From the IMG/VR virus record IMGVR_UViG_3300047564_005375, positions 1-64,000 of that record: a stretch of 64,000 bases of DNA; one strand, written 5' to 3'. The notes under the pieces are model-generated. The model had not been told where the DNA came from. It was given only the letters and a program-made list of their open reading frames with translations, and searched no databases. Each line of letters opens with the position of its first letter. Position 1 is the first letter of the stretch. Positions 18,301-27,121 of this stretch are shown here, in pieces. This DNA is from a virus. The translations under genes and the position numbers were made by a program.

Positions 18301-20169
18301 ATCGAGGTTATATGGTAATGAAGAATTTAAAAGACCCTGAAAATAATAAGTGAAATTAGAAACAGGTGTAAGTATCGGCTCACCCTCAGAAGTTGAAGTT
18401 GTTTCGACATAAGAATTATTCGCACAAGCACAACCCTCACATTCAGGATATGTTAACATGGGAAGACCGAAACCTCTTAGTTGGTCTCCGTCTCTGAGTG
18501 ACCTACTGAGGACTCTGGCTAGTTGGTATAAAACAATAAAAACAGGAAAAAGTACTTGAAAAATTTGGAATATTATTGAAAACAAAAAATATAATAGGTC
18601 GAAGTTTTTAAATCCTTCGTTAACAGGAAACTTGTTTACGGTTGAAGCGCATTCATTGTTGTCAATTTCTTTAATTCCAATGAATCTTCCACGTCCTGTT
18701 AGAAGATTAAATGCAGGTATGTTCCTTTTATATTGGTCTATTAAGGAAGAAACAGTATAGACCTTATTGTAATCGAACTCATAAAAAGTATCTTCACAAT
18801 TAAAAATCTCGGTTTCCCTTTGGGTCTTTAAAGTTCCCGTATATCCATTGGTGTATCCAGTCCAATCTAAACCAAAATAATAGGAACTCGATAACCGACG
18901 TTGTGTGGTTGTATTTGTTGAATACGCCGGGTCTGTGAATGGGTCAGTCCATCCAAATTCACGAACATTTGGTACCAAATAATATGCTCTTTTGATTTGT
19001 TCAGTGTTAGACGGTGGTTGTTGCCACTTAACTTTAAATCGGTATTTCGCCTTTGTAGGAATACCAATCGATGGGTCATTACTCAATATTCTTGAACCAT
19101 CTTCGGCAGTTGTTACATAATTTAAATTCATTGGAACTTCCGTCAACCACGTACCGTTCTCATCTATGATGTTTCCTGAGTTCTCTAATCGATATTCTTC
19201 CAATACAGGTCTTCCTTGACCATCTTGGAATATTGTTTGTCTTACAGCCAATATTTGACCTGGACCCGCCTCCAACTCACAAAGGTTTCCAAAATTATCT
19301 TTTGGTTTACACCCTGAGCTCAAAATACCAGGTGGAAAATTACTTCGGAACTGAGGCGCGTTGATTTTGTACTTATCTATTGTTGAGAACATAGAACCCA
19401 TGAATATTGAAGACGGAGAAATTTCAATATTTGCCTCGATTCTCAAATCAAAATCAACACGGTTAACCGCGGCTTGACACTGAGATGGGTCACCCCAAAA
19501 TGGACTGACCTCAAATTGTTTTCTTATTGACACAATCTGTGGGAGTGTGTCAATATCAGGTGAAGCCAAAAATCTGTCACCCGCAACCTGAGCCGGTGTG
19601 GCTCTTCCCATTCTAATCAAATCTTGTGGTGTGAGTGAAAATTCACCGATATCACTCAAATCCAAATCCATTAACACGGTTTGAACTCCAACGGGAACAC
19701 CAAAAATCATATAGTCCCCACTTTCATTTGTTTTTACAGTGTACTTATAGTACTTGTCGTAAATCTCGGCGACTAACGGGTCTTTTAATACATCCTCACG
19801 GGTTGGGAAAGTGCCCGTCGCAGCATGGTTAGTATATGATGGGGCATAAGGTAAAACATTAAAACGATATCCGTCAACGTTAGTATCATCAGGATTAACG
19901 TATGGATAAACCGCCACGATTTGTTCGTTGGCAGCATCGGTCTCGAGAATAGGAACAAATATGGTTACCTTAACGTTTGGAACTCCAAGTCCACTGTTAG
20001 CAACCACACGACCAACAACAACCCCATATTGAGCACAGTCTCTGTTGTATACGTCCTCTTGTCCAATTTGAAGGGAAAGAATTTCTAAAAATTCAAAATC
20101 TTGGTCAAGCTCAAACGACAGAGTTTTGTTGATACCAACTTCCGTGTTTATTCTGTATGATTTTCCCAT
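15322..20169 (-). CDS. Giant baseplate-wedge-region protein with carboxypeptidase-regulatory-like domain
   Basis: 1615 residues, ATG at 20169. Residues about 48-170 look like a carboxypeptidase regulatory-like (transthyretin-type) beta domain: GVVVGRVVANSGLGVPNVKV, then SGDYMIFGVPVG. A strongly hydrophobic stretch of about 35 residues at about 522-556 (FLFSIIFQIFQVLFPVFIVL core) is followed by basic residues and then a Cys cluster, ECEGCACANN. A second Cys-rich patch lies near residue 1170. The gene directly follows gp6, the place of gene 7 in T4, and is far larger than T4 gp7 (about 1030 aa). I infer a baseplate wedge or fibre-anchor role. The membrane-like segment is unusual for a tail protein. 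Confidence 0.5.
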   Translation of the reverse strand: MGKSYRINTEVGINKTLSFELDQDFEFLEILSLQIGQEDVYNRDCAQYGVVVGRVVANSGLGVPNVKVTIFVPILETDAANEQIVAVYPYVNPDDTNVDGYRFNVLPYAPSYTNHAATGTFPTREDVLKDPLVAEIYDKYYKYTVKTNESGDYMIFGVPVGVQTVLMDLDLSDIGEFSLTPQDLIRMGRATPAQVAGDRFLASPDIDTLPQIVSIRKQFEVSPFWGDPSQCQAAVNRVDFDLRIEANIEISPSSIFMGSMFSTIDKYKINAPQFRSNFPPGILSSGCKPKDNFGNLCELEAGPGQILAVRQTIFQDGQGRPVLEEYRLENSGNIIDENGTWLTEVPMNLNYVTTAEDGSRILSNDPSIGIPTKAKYRFKVKWQQPPSNTEQIKRAYYLVPNVREFGWTDPFTDPAYSTNTTTQRRLSSSYYFGLDWTGYTNGYTGTLKTQRETEIFNCEDTFYEFDYNKVYTVSSLIDQYKRNIPAFNLLTGRGRFIGIKEIDNNECASTVNKFPVNEGFKNFDLLYFLFSIIFQIFQVLFPVFIVLYQLARVLSRSLRDGDQLRGFGLPMLTYPECEGCACANNSYVETTSTSEGEPILTPVSNFTYYFQGLLNSSLPYNLDDQGQPSEANKNIVASIFSQAIGTRTTNFQVLGEVRFTESPVQVLPEVTGSFNSPVRIFAYSYDLPLGERINIFNGRKKFFDGLNKISVSFDNPSNTTVNHFDSTLTILSQTNFDAGTLLTFVNPLNSRDPNYFYPGAVGNNNLRQGITGTTKLPNGGPIQVQYASTQTSLSPVVTYTLSEGSSVTNYDFPMDLEYYQVLTGLTISQARQIWNNSPTTGSFVDILLSDVEVFYPTRDVVVNWRDPQNGFSATYDYENIFDGFDNQYILILQRGVDPYSPLYNNKYGVGKLFGYSSENAISFTAETRLNIPIQNLPSGGNSVQGHTQSGVYETSYFFEAGNKFSAFTTPNLGYYSALDSTVNFSDYFMRNSPSAPLQPLSSAAFLFNRPTIGNVKCMTSVQANNVFVGTGIGTNTPPAKYTSTDDLSGVSYYYMRDLPGNGPNDVEIEYFSIALLPKFTGANQTNISSKVNNVMRTDRLPTSDFVGGGDWNGTVPLLQQNLGFPFYEIIAGGPALTTQQYGTGASIVTPDDEDLPAQLNVAETFNCTNMVSLYCYSGEGTTFGVSTNCNNDYVDNGCYRFGEDTESSLSENIAKDLRAFSEWSLRYKLFYALCRGILSQSFTNNWINGSLFAFPIQIRAIYGINNTISEVLYCKDLIYYEDQTNNYYYRSSPYNISTGQFIGRTAQLFTGSLNVRNLLFPTTVMNLGPKSQIFAELSLNPSDTGYVVNQLTPTSFGDPSDLISLFVISRITSARFFNALLNTFNPIGSTLLSNLAINSFFSRPGERVDGDLTQLMSINSEFGVIKFSSEVYRNVPNDPDNPIIYLSSNNGEVVLGLFFSSTTEDLQYKDFLTPGRILFRPTPASNAFTYVYGIKSQKVPFYRWKTTPPNGLPNIFGSQQNNWETASTGIFSEYYQSLDRTKQGQPSYFLGSNSQLNDNNARGYIYNVDNNGDVSVSSGNYPTTFLVGAPNQFYFGLINGATAMDRFKTFYLADE

Positions 20170-20183
20170 TCAAACTTTTTAAA

Positions 20184-20190
20184 ATAAATA
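20184..20190 (-). promoter_or_regulatory. Candidate late promoter element TATTTAT
   Basis: Coding-strand context AACTATTTATTTTAAAAAG, 14 bp before the ATG at 20169 of the 1615-aa gene, just downstream of the hairpin at 20197-20220. Confidence 0.4.
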
Positions 20191-20196
20191 GTTATT

Positions 20197-20220
20197 TTGG
20201 GTTTTTCTAAGAAAGCCCAA
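20197..20220 (-). terminator. Hairpin between gp6 and the 1615-aa gene
   Basis: A 24-nt inverted repeat forms a 10-bp stem (two G-T wobbles) with a 4-base loop: TTGGGCTTTC / TTAG / AAAAACCCAA on the minus strand. It lies 44 bp beyond the gp6 stop. The following U-tract is interrupted, so it may be a weak terminator or an mRNA processing or stability element. Confidence 0.4.
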
Positions 20221-20264
20221 TTACATAAAGGAAATATACCTTGAGGGAAAATTAAATAAAGGTG

Positions 20265-22103
20265 TTAAGAAAAAGAAACATTTTGGAAGTTCTTAACCTT
20301 AACTTTGATATCTTTTTGTGGGAATCTGACTTGATACGCTTGGTTTGGTTGTGCAAACAATGTGTCATCCACTGGTTGGATAATTTTTAGTTCAGGGTCG
20401 GCATATCTCATGGAAGTTTGTGCGGATGAATATTGTCCTCCAACTTTATTTTCCACCACCAAATCAGCCACAGTAATTACACCTGTTTGTTGTTGAACAA
20501 TTGTTCTAAGTTCTGACAGATAAACGTTTTGTCCCAGCTCTCTGATTTGTGGATTCATATAAGCCGCCACTCGGTTAACAATTTCGGATATAATTTGTCC
20601 TGAGTTTTGGGTGGCATCCAATACAACAGAAATCTCAAATGCCAAATCAAGAACCTCGGCTGAGGTAACTTGAATGTAGTCATTCATCATTCTGTAATTT
20701 GATAGGTAACTGGCGACGTTTTGTCTCAGGGTATTTGATACAATTGGTGTAAGTTTTCCTGAGGTATCATAAGACAACAAACTAATAATAATCTTGTTGT
20801 TATTTTCTGTAATTGCCACCTTGGCTGGTGCCCCAAATTGTGCTGGCATCAATCTAAGAAGGGAGTCGTAATCATTTACAGTAACCGCCCTCTTCTGAGC
20901 CGCGAAGTTAAAGGTTACATAGTTTCTAACCTCCTCAACACTTGGTGGGTTTGCCCCTCCGATTGCCGCAGTTACGTTATTACATCTTAGGGATTGTATA
21001 ACACTATTATTAATGTTCTGTGATGGACCATTGACGAAGAATGTTACAGTTCCCACCTGATTGATAACATTGGTACCGAGGTTTGTTGCCAATCCCCCAC
21101 CCACTCTGTATTGAACAAAAAGAGTTGTGTTAGGAATTAGTGTGGAACCCAACGAGAAGTTGTTCTGAAGTGATTGTATTGTCACAGGAACCCCAAGATT
21201 GGTAAACGCATTGAGTTGGTCTTGGGCTGATGTGCTACCACCACCAAAGGTAACCTTCATAAATCCTTCAGGGGTAAACTCGGTAATAAATCTATTGTTG
21301 GTTTGGACGTATCGACCTACCTTAATACCCGGTTGGTCTGATACTTTAGTCGGGTCTTCAACGAAGATTCTGTCTTCAGCCAAAGCATCAACTTCATACC
21401 ATCTGTTTTCAACCCCTAAGAACTCCGCTGCGGTTGGTACGTTAGTGTAGTTGGTACCATTCTTAAGAAGAACACTTGTAACTCCCAAAACGTTCTTGTC
21501 AGGAAGGAATAATTCGAAGAATGGTCTAACGTCACTGGCATTAATAACTCTCTTGAAAACTTTGGTAAGTCCATTAACCACCTGTTCTCTTTTGGTTATC
21601 GTGTAGTTGATTAGGTTTCCGTTTCCATCGAAGTTGGGAACCTTAAGTCTGTTAGGGAACCCTTGTGAGTTATATGGTGATGCAAAATCAACATCATATT
21701 GAGTCTCAAACACAATACCCGCACCGAACACCTGAGAACCACGAGTAAGAGTTCCAAGGTATCTTTCGTCTTCTTTGTCACCAAAAGCCGGTACCGTGAT
21801 TGAGAAGTCCACCAAAGATACAGAAGGTCTTTGACCTGGTATCTTTAGACCATAAGTTCTAGCAATGTTGTAAATTGACGACCTTTGTTGAGCGTACTGA
21901 AGTACCGTCTCTTGGATACTTCTGTCAATATGATAGTGGAGGTTGTCGGCTACGGCGGCATTCAAATCCAAGAACACCGAAAATACTGAGGCATCATTAA
22001 AGTCCTGAATAAGTTCGGGATAGTAGGTTCTAACGTAGTTTTGGAGTTCAATCCTAATACTTTCGTAGTCTCTTACTGTATAGGATATTTTGTTGTTTGC
22101 CAT
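20265..22103 (-). CDS. 6: Baseplate wedge protein gp6 (baseplate J-like)
   Basis: 612 residues (T4 gp6 is about 660). The N-terminus carries the family signature: YTVRDYESIRIELQNYVRTY, then FNDASVFSVFLDLNAAVADN, then a helix ending in YGLKIPGQRPS. The C-terminal half has baseplate-J-type features (VEEVRNYVTFNFAAQKRAVT, and DYIQVTSAEV). In T4, gp6 dimers form the inner iris ring of the baseplate and trigger sheath contraction. It lies 6 bp downstream of gp25, as in many contractile injection systems, which supports the call. The gene family is certain; residue-level equivalence to T4 was not aligned. Confidence 0.9.
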   Translation of the reverse strand: MANNKISYTVRDYESIRIELQNYVRTYYPELIQDFNDASVFSVFLDLNAAVADNLHYHIDRSIQETVLQYAQQRSSIYNIARTYGLKIPGQRPSVSLVDFSITVPAFGDKEDERYLGTLTRGSQVFGAGIVFETQYDVDFASPYNSQGFPNRLKVPNFDGNGNLINYTITKREQVVNGLTKVFKRVINASDVRPFFELFLPDKNVLGVTSVLLKNGTNYTNVPTAAEFLGVENRWYEVDALAEDRIFVEDPTKVSDQPGIKVGRYVQTNNRFITEFTPEGFMKVTFGGGSTSAQDQLNAFTNLGVPVTIQSLQNNFSLGSTLIPNTTLFVQYRVGGGLATNLGTNVINQVGTVTFFVNGPSQNINNSVIQSLRCNNVTAAIGGANPPSVEEVRNYVTFNFAAQKRAVTVNDYDSLLRLMPAQFGAPAKVAITENNNKIIISLLSYDTSGKLTPIVSNTLRQNVASYLSNYRMMNDYIQVTSAEVLDLAFEISVVLDATQNSGQIISEIVNRVAAYMNPQIRELGQNVYLSELRTIVQQQTGVITVADLVVENKVGGQYSSAQTSMRYADPELKIIQPVDDTLFAQPNQAYQVRFPQKDIKVKVKNFQNVSFS

Positions 22104-22109
22104 ATAATG

Positions 22110-22583
22110 TTAAATATTGAGGATAACAAAATCACTTTGGGCGAATGCCAAGTTGTCCACCGAAAAATCAATTCTGATTTTTGCTGTGTATTCGGAAGTC
22201 CCTTTACCAGGTACTCTGAACGGGGTATTGGCATCTTGAGCCAACTGACCACCTCTACTTTGAGCGTTGTCCACTTCAACGGAGGGGTCGGCAGGTTCTA
22301 TTGTTATATTATTGATTAGTAAGTTTGGAATGTATTTTGAAACAGAATCTCTAATGTCAGCCTCGATGGCATTGAAAGTAAGTCCGTCAAATGGTTCAAA
22401 CAGGAATTCATATAATCTTGTACCAAAATCAGGTAAAAAATATCTTGAACCCTTTCTCGTTAAAAGAAGGTGTACAAGGTCACTTTTGATTTGAGCATAT
22501 TGGGTTTCCGTCAACAACAAGAAATCCCCTTGGGTAGAATCTTGGAAGGGAAAAGCTAAACCATATGTAATTCCATCTGCCAT
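22110..22583 (-). CDS. 25: Baseplate wedge protein gp25 (GPW/gp25 family)
   Basis: 157 residues. The family's central pattern is present: LVHLLLTRKGSRYFLPDFGT followed by RLYEFLFEPFD. This lysozyme-like-fold protein joins the wedge to the first sheath ring and is conserved in phage tails and type VI secretion. The conserved arginine-rich loop and the E-F pairs of the core are present. The ATG at 22583 is the first gene after a strong terminator, so it starts a new late operon running gp25 then gp6. Confidence 0.92.
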   Translation of the reverse strand: MADGITYGLAFPFQDSTQGDFLLLTETQYAQIKSDLVHLLLTRKGSRYFLPDFGTRLYEFLFEPFDGLTFNAIEADIRDSVSKYIPNLLINNITIEPADPSVEVDNAQSRGGQLAQDANTPFRVPGKGTSEYTAKIRIDFSVDNLAFAQSDFVILNI

Positions 22584-22588
22584 ATCAC

Positions 22589-22595
22589 ATAAATA
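22589..22595 (-). promoter_or_regulatory. Candidate late promoter element TATTTAT
   Basis: Coding-strand context GATATATTTATGTGAT, 5 bp before the gp25 ATG at 22583. It lies between that start and the nrdA terminator, so gp25 needs its own promoter here. Confidence 0.45.
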
Positions 22596-22620
22596 TATCC
22601 GTTAAGTTTTTATAAGGAAT

Positions 22621-22651
22621 AAAAAAACCCGACACATTATGCCGGGTTTTT
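22621..22651 (-). terminator. Rho-independent terminator after nrdA
   Basis: On the minus strand a 9-bp stem AAAAACCCG/CGGGTTTTT with an 11-base loop ends in seven T residues. It lies 27 bp past the nrdA stop and closes the replication/nucleotide operon before gp25. Confidence 0.85.
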
Positions 22652-22677
22652 CATTCATTAAGGTTCAAATTCCCTAA

Positions 22678-24384
22678 TTATGCCTCACAAGCCACGCAGT
22701 GAAGGTCATTTAAGTTTAGTTTCTTTCTTGCGAAAGCCTGAGCCGAGTTCATTGAGTGTTGGTAATAAAGAGTCTTAACCCCTAACTCCCAAGCGTCGAC
22801 CAACAACTTATTGACATCCTTAGTTGGCATGTCAGGTGAAATCATTAGGTTCAAAGATTGTGCTTGGTCAATGTAGTCCTGTCTTACAGCCGCTTGGTTG
22901 ATGATTGAAGACTGATTTACCTCAGCAAAAGTTCTGAATACTTGTTTTTGTTCTTCAGTCAAGAAGTCCAAGTGTTGTACCGAACCATCGTGTTTCTTAA
23001 TACTTTCCCAAGTCGCCTTGTTGTCTTTACCAAGTTCACCCAACAACTTTTTCAACACAGGGTTCTTAATTGTCACCTTAAGTTTAGCCACGTCCTTCAC
23101 ATAACAGTTAGACCAAATTGGTTCAATAGATTGTGAAACCTGTCCCAAAATAAACGCTGAAGAGGTTGTTGGTGCAATAGCGTTCAAGGTTACATTCCTT
23201 CTTCCGTAACCAACCAAGTGTTCGGGCTCTCCAAACAATTCAGCCAATTCTGAGGAAGCTTTGTAAGACTTATCCTTAATCAACTTGAACACCTCAACGT
23301 TCAATCTTGCAGTTTCACGACTATCAAATGGTAAGTTTTTGGATTGTAACAACGAGTGCCAACCAAGTACTCCCAAACCAAGAGCTCTTTGTCTCTTAGC
23401 GAAGTTGTACGCCTTTTCGAGGTAGAAGAACGCTCTTTTTCCTTCGATAGTTCCAGCATCTCTAATCGCTTCAATCTTGGTTAAGAACTCCGATACAACC
23501 GCGTCAAGGAAATAAACCATAACCTCAACAGCGTCTGTGTCTTTCCACTCTTCGTAGTGGAGAAGGTTCATCGAAGACAGAACACAAACAAATGATTCTT
23601 CTTCAGAATTGTGGAGAGCAATCTCAGAACAAAGGTTGGAATTGTAAATCTTCATTCCTTTATCCTGATAAACTTCAGGAGCTTTCTTGTTCATTGTGTC
23701 GGTGAACATGATGTATGGATAACCAATCTCACCTCTTCTTTGAATAACTTTAGCCCAAATAGCTCTCTTAGCTTTGTCACCAGCAATCATCTGTTCCATA
23801 AACTCATCAGTCACGGTAACTGCGTGGGTCAAGTCTTGAATTGGGAAACCTTCAGTTCCAATTTCCAAGAATTCCATAATGTCAGGGTGTTCCACAGGGA
23901 GGTATGGAGAGAATCGACCTCTACGAGTAGAACCCTGAGAAATGTTATCAACCACACTTTGGAACAAGTTCATAAAGTGAACCGCGCCAGGCGCATGTCC
24001 ATTGTCAGTAATCGTAGCTCCTCGTTCACGGATGTTACCAAAATATCCTGAGGTACCACCACCCATTTTACTCATCTCACCAACTTCAGCCTGAGTGTAA
24101 AGAATTGACTCAATATTATCACCTACATTCGAACCGAAACAACTTACAGGTAAACCTCGTTTTTTACCGAAGTTAGCCCAAACTGGTGAAGAAAGTGAAT
24201 ACCATCCTCTACCCATGTAGTCGTAAAATTTTTCAGCAAATCCTTCCATACCCAAAAGTTTTTCGGCATGTTCTGCAATTGTTTTTATACGCTCCAAGGG
24301 TTCTTCACCTTCACTGAGATATCCTCTGCGGAGAAATGTGATTGACTCGTCATTAATCCAGTCAAAAGGTTTTCTATTTTCCAT
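22678..24384 (-). CDS. nrdA: Ribonucleoside-diphosphate reductase alpha subunit (class I), no ATP-cone
   Basis: 568 residues; converts ribonucleotides to deoxyribonucleotides together with NrdB. Catalytic features are visible: the active-site cysteine pair C82 (LPVSCFGSN) and C267 (CVLSSMN), the radical Cys C252 in NSNLCSEI with N250 and E254, the radical-transfer YY in TLYYQ, and the C-terminal redox pair C563/C566 (HCVAC). It is short because the N-terminal ATP-cone usual in NrdA is absent: the protein begins directly with the substrate-specificity-site region. The missing cone is found on NrdB, encoded 21 bp upstream. The pair supplies dNTPs for phage replication and sits at the end of the replication operon. 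Confidence 0.95.
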   Translation of the reverse strand: MENRKPFDWINDESITFLRRGYLSEGEEPLERIKTIAEHAEKLLGMEGFAEKFYDYMGRGWYSLSSPVWANFGKKRGLPVSCFGSNVGDNIESILYTQAEVGEMSKMGGGTSGYFGNIRERGATITDNGHAPGAVHFMNLFQSVVDNISQGSTRRGRFSPYLPVEHPDIMEFLEIGTEGFPIQDLTHAVTVTDEFMEQMIAGDKAKRAIWAKVIQRRGEIGYPYIMFTDTMNKKAPEVYQDKGMKIYNSNLCSEIALHNSEEESFVCVLSSMNLLHYEEWKDTDAVEVMVYFLDAVVSEFLTKIEAIRDAGTIEGKRAFFYLEKAYNFAKRQRALGLGVLGWHSLLQSKNLPFDSRETARLNVEVFKLIKDKSYKASSELAELFGEPEHLVGYGRRNVTLNAIAPTTSSAFILGQVSQSIEPIWSNCYVKDVAKLKVTIKNPVLKKLLGELGKDNKATWESIKKHDGSVQHLDFLTEEQKQVFRTFAEVNQSSIINQAAVRQDYIDQAQSLNLMISPDMPTKDVNKLLVDAWELGVKTLYYQHSMNSAQAFARKKLNLNDLHCVACEA

Positions 24385-24405
24385 ATTATTATCTGTTGTT
24401 TTTAA

Positions 24406-25686
24406 TTAGAATAGGTCGTTAAGTGTAATTGATTTTGATTTTTTACTGTAGTTGATACTTCTTTTATTGAAGAAATCAGTGTGTTTGGTCGTTAGAATTT
24501 CATCATCGAACCATTCTGTAGTCTCCAATAACTTTTCATCAGTTTCAAATACATTGTCAATTCCTATAGAGTTCAAAGATACATTGAAACGATGTTTAAT
24601 AAATTCTATTGTTTGTTCTTTTGTGAGAAAATCTACATCTCCCTTTTCAAAAATCCAATCAACGATTTCTGATTCAGCTTCGAACGCTTCAATGGTTGCT
24701 TGTTTCAAATCTTCAACAAGTTCGTTAGTCCACCAACTTGGGTTTTCTTTCTTGATAAGGTTCACCAAATCAAAACCAAACTCAGCGTGGATATTTTCTT
24801 CTTTTGAAGTCGCCTCAACAGCGTTACTCATACCCTTCAAAACATTTTTGTGTTTGTTAAATGACATGATAACCAAGAATTGAGAGAACAAAGATACGTT
24901 CTCAACAAACATTGAAAACAAAACAACCGATTCAAAGTAGTCTTGGTTTTCCACCGACTTGGACGTCGAAATAGATTTTTCCAAATACTTAATTCTTCTA
25001 CGAATAGCCGGTACCTCCAAAAGATTTTCAAACTCTTTGTTCAATCCAAGAAGTTGAAGGAGGTGTGAATAAGCATCTGCGTGTCTTACTTCAGACTCAG
25101 CAAAAGTTGCCCCAACACTTCCGATTTCGGGTTTTGGTAATCTTTTGTAAATGTCACCCCAAAAGGTCTTTACCGCAATTTCAATTTGGGAAATTGCCAA
25201 CATAGCTCTTTGTACCGCTGATTGTTCTTTTTCATTCAAATGAACTTTGAAATCTTGAATGTCAGAAGTGAAATTGAATTCTGTATGAACCCAATAAGAG
25301 TGTCGGATTGCGTCAACATACTCAACCAAATTAGGATACTCGTAAGGTTTAAGAGCAATCCTCTTGGTGAAGATGTTTGGTTGATGTTTTGAACGGTAAA
25401 TGATGTATTCCTTAGCAACATCATTTAATCCGTTATCCATCAACTTATTCTCCACCATGTCGTGAATTTCATCAACATGTGGGACATAAATTTTGTTGTT
25501 TCTAAAAATACTTTTCTTTGTGATACGAGCGATTTTTTCAGCCATTTCATGGTCAACTTTGCCAACAGACAACATTGCTTTAGCAACAGCGTTTTTAATC
25601 TTCTCTTCCTCGAAAGGTACTTTATCACCACTTCGTTTAATAACGAAACGTGGTTCAACTGAGTTAACTAATTCAGAATTATTCAT
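24406..25686 (-). CDS. nrdB: Ribonucleotide reductase beta subunit with N-terminal ATP-cone
   Basis: 426 residues from the ATG at 25686. A longer reading from 25812 is possible but would overlap the gp41 gene by about 90 bp with unlikely sequence. Residues about 10-100 form an ATP-cone: VIKRSGDKVPFEEEKIKNAV, then HVDEIHDMVENKLM. The radical-subunit fold follows, with metal ligands in FAESEVRHADAYSHLL (E-x-x-H), FVENVSLF and KEENIHAEF. The tyrosine four residues after the first His corresponds to E. coli Y122. The C-terminus ends in TLNDLF, the type of tail that docks into NrdA. The cone on beta is the arrangement described for some Bacteroidota enzymes, where dATP inhibits by oligomerising beta. 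The metal content cannot be told from sequence. Confidence 0.93.
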   Translation of the reverse strand: MNNSELVNSVEPRFVIKRSGDKVPFEEEKIKNAVAKAMLSVGKVDHEMAEKIARITKKSIFRNNKIYVPHVDEIHDMVENKLMDNGLNDVAKEYIIYRSKHQPNIFTKRIALKPYEYPNLVEYVDAIRHSYWVHTEFNFTSDIQDFKVHLNEKEQSAVQRAMLAISQIEIAVKTFWGDIYKRLPKPEIGSVGATFAESEVRHADAYSHLLQLLGLNKEFENLLEVPAIRRRIKYLEKSISTSKSVENQDYFESVVLFSMFVENVSLFSQFLVIMSFNKHKNVLKGMSNAVEATSKEENIHAEFGFDLVNLIKKENPSWWTNELVEDLKQATIEAFEAESEIVDWIFEKGDVDFLTKEQTIEFIKHRFNVSLNSIGIDNVFETDEKLLETTEWFDDEILTTKHTDFFNKRSINYSKKSKSITLNDLF

Positions 25687-25720
25687 AATACTTGAGTTTA
25701 AATAAATTTTTGACAGAGAA

Positions 25721-27097
25721 TTAAATTGGTTGTTGTTCTCTTTGACGGCGTTTTTCCAAAAGCTCCCTAACCCTATCACCTTTCTTCTGTTCTTGTTGTT
25801 CCTCAAATCCAAGGAAGGTTACAGAAGACTCAGTGTCGATTACCAAGAGTTCGTTGTCGAACTTACAGTTCTCAAAGACAATACCATCTTGTCCCAAACG
25901 AGACTTGGTAATTGCGATTGTTGCCAACTTCATTTCTTTTTGTTGGAGTGTTTTGGCTACTGAGATAATAACGTGTCCAACTTGAGCCTTTTTGATGGAA
26001 CCACCCATTTGGTCAGTGGTTACAACTTCTGAAGAAATTGAACTACGGTTACCTTGAGTCGCAGTCCATCCTGCAATTCCAAGTTCGTGACACATCGCCT
26101 CGAAATGTCTCATAACTGAACCTTCAGCTTTCCACTCGTCAGTTTTGAGGTTGTCGGGAACCACACAATCGATGTAGTCCAAAGTAATCATGTCAACCTT
26201 GGTGCCGTCGGCAATCATCTTACGTACCTGATTCTTAATCTGATTCATTGTCATTGTATCTGACGGAAGTTTTTTCAGAATAAGTTTGTTTGGCATCGTG
26301 TTTTTGATTTCCTCGACCTTCTCCATTACCTCTTCTCTTCTTGTCGCCAAGTTATCTGGTTCGATACCAGTCCATATAGTGAAATGCTTTCTTTGAATAA
26401 TCTTCGGGTTGTCCTCGAAGAAAATTTGTAAGACATTATACCCCATGTTGAAAGCGGTGTTGGCAATCTTGGTCATCAATGTGGTTTTACCAACCCCTGT
26501 AGGAGCCAATATTACACCAATTTCCCCTTTAGCCAAACCACCTTTAAGAAGACGGTCAATACCTTCGATACCCATAGGAATGGGATGTCTGAAATCGTCA
26601 TTCAGAACATCGTCCAAACCCGAGAAAATATCGGTGGTACCAGTATCTCTCTCTCCAACTTGGAGTGCTTCTCGTACCATCCCTTCAACCGCATCGTAGG
26701 ATTCAAAGTCTCCTTGGTCGATGATTTTTTGGGCTTTGTTCATCGCCTTTTGAAGCTCTTGTTGTTTACAGAACTTAAGGGCTTTTTCTTGAACGAAAGG
26801 AACTCCTTCAAACGGTGCCTCTTGAACTTGTTTGATTGTGTCAATAACAATCTTTAAGGCTAACTCTTGAGAAATCTCCGTCTTGGCAATTTGTTCCAAG
26901 GTTTCGAAGTTGGGTGAGGACTGGTATTTTCCGTAGTATTCACGGACCATTTGGACAATCAACTTAAAGTATTTGTTGTCAAAATAGGAAGCCTCTAAAA
27001 CATCAATGATGGACTGTGCGAACTCTTTGTCTGTAATAATTTGATTGATTAATTGTAGTTGAAATGTATTGCCGAGATAGTCAAAATTCTTATTCAT
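25721..27097 (-). CDS. 41: Replicative DNA helicase (DnaB/T4 gp41 family)
   Basis: 458 residues. Walker A is at 198-206 (APTGVGKTT), Walker B is MITLDYID, and the arginine/glutamine switch region is TATQGNRSSIS. The later motif SVAKTLQQKEMKLATIAITK is typical of the RecA core of phage DnaB-like helicases. The N-terminal 150 residues are helical as in gp41. The C-terminal tail is basic and Gln-rich. It unwinds DNA 5' to 3' at the fork and pairs with a primase, which is not in this window. It sits between the 150-aa unknown and nrdB in the replication operon. The ATG is at 27097. Confidence 0.92.
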   Translation of the reverse strand: MNKNFDYLGNTFQLQLINQIITDKEFAQSIIDVLEASYFDNKYFKLIVQMVREYYGKYQSSPNFETLEQIAKTEISQELALKIVIDTIKQVQEAPFEGVPFVQEKALKFCKQQELQKAMNKAQKIIDQGDFESYDAVEGMVREALQVGERDTGTTDIFSGLDDVLNDDFRHPIPMGIEGIDRLLKGGLAKGEIGVILAPTGVGKTTLMTKIANTAFNMGYNVLQIFFEDNPKIIQRKHFTIWTGIEPDNLATRREEVMEKVEEIKNTMPNKLILKKLPSDTMTMNQIKNQVRKMIADGTKVDMITLDYIDCVVPDNLKTDEWKAEGSVMRHFEAMCHELGIAGWTATQGNRSSISSEVVTTDQMGGSIKKAQVGHVIISVAKTLQQKEMKLATIAITKSRLGQDGIVFENCKFDNELLVIDTESSVTFLGFEEQQEQKKGDRVRELLEKRRQREQQPI

Positions 27098-27121
27098 AGA
27101 GTCGCGTGTATCAATTAAATA

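Noticed and set aside
25687-25812. Longer NrdB start at 25812
   Set aside because: It would overlap the gp41 gene by about 90 bp and add residues unlike an ATP-cone; the ATG at 25686 starts 10 residues before the cone.
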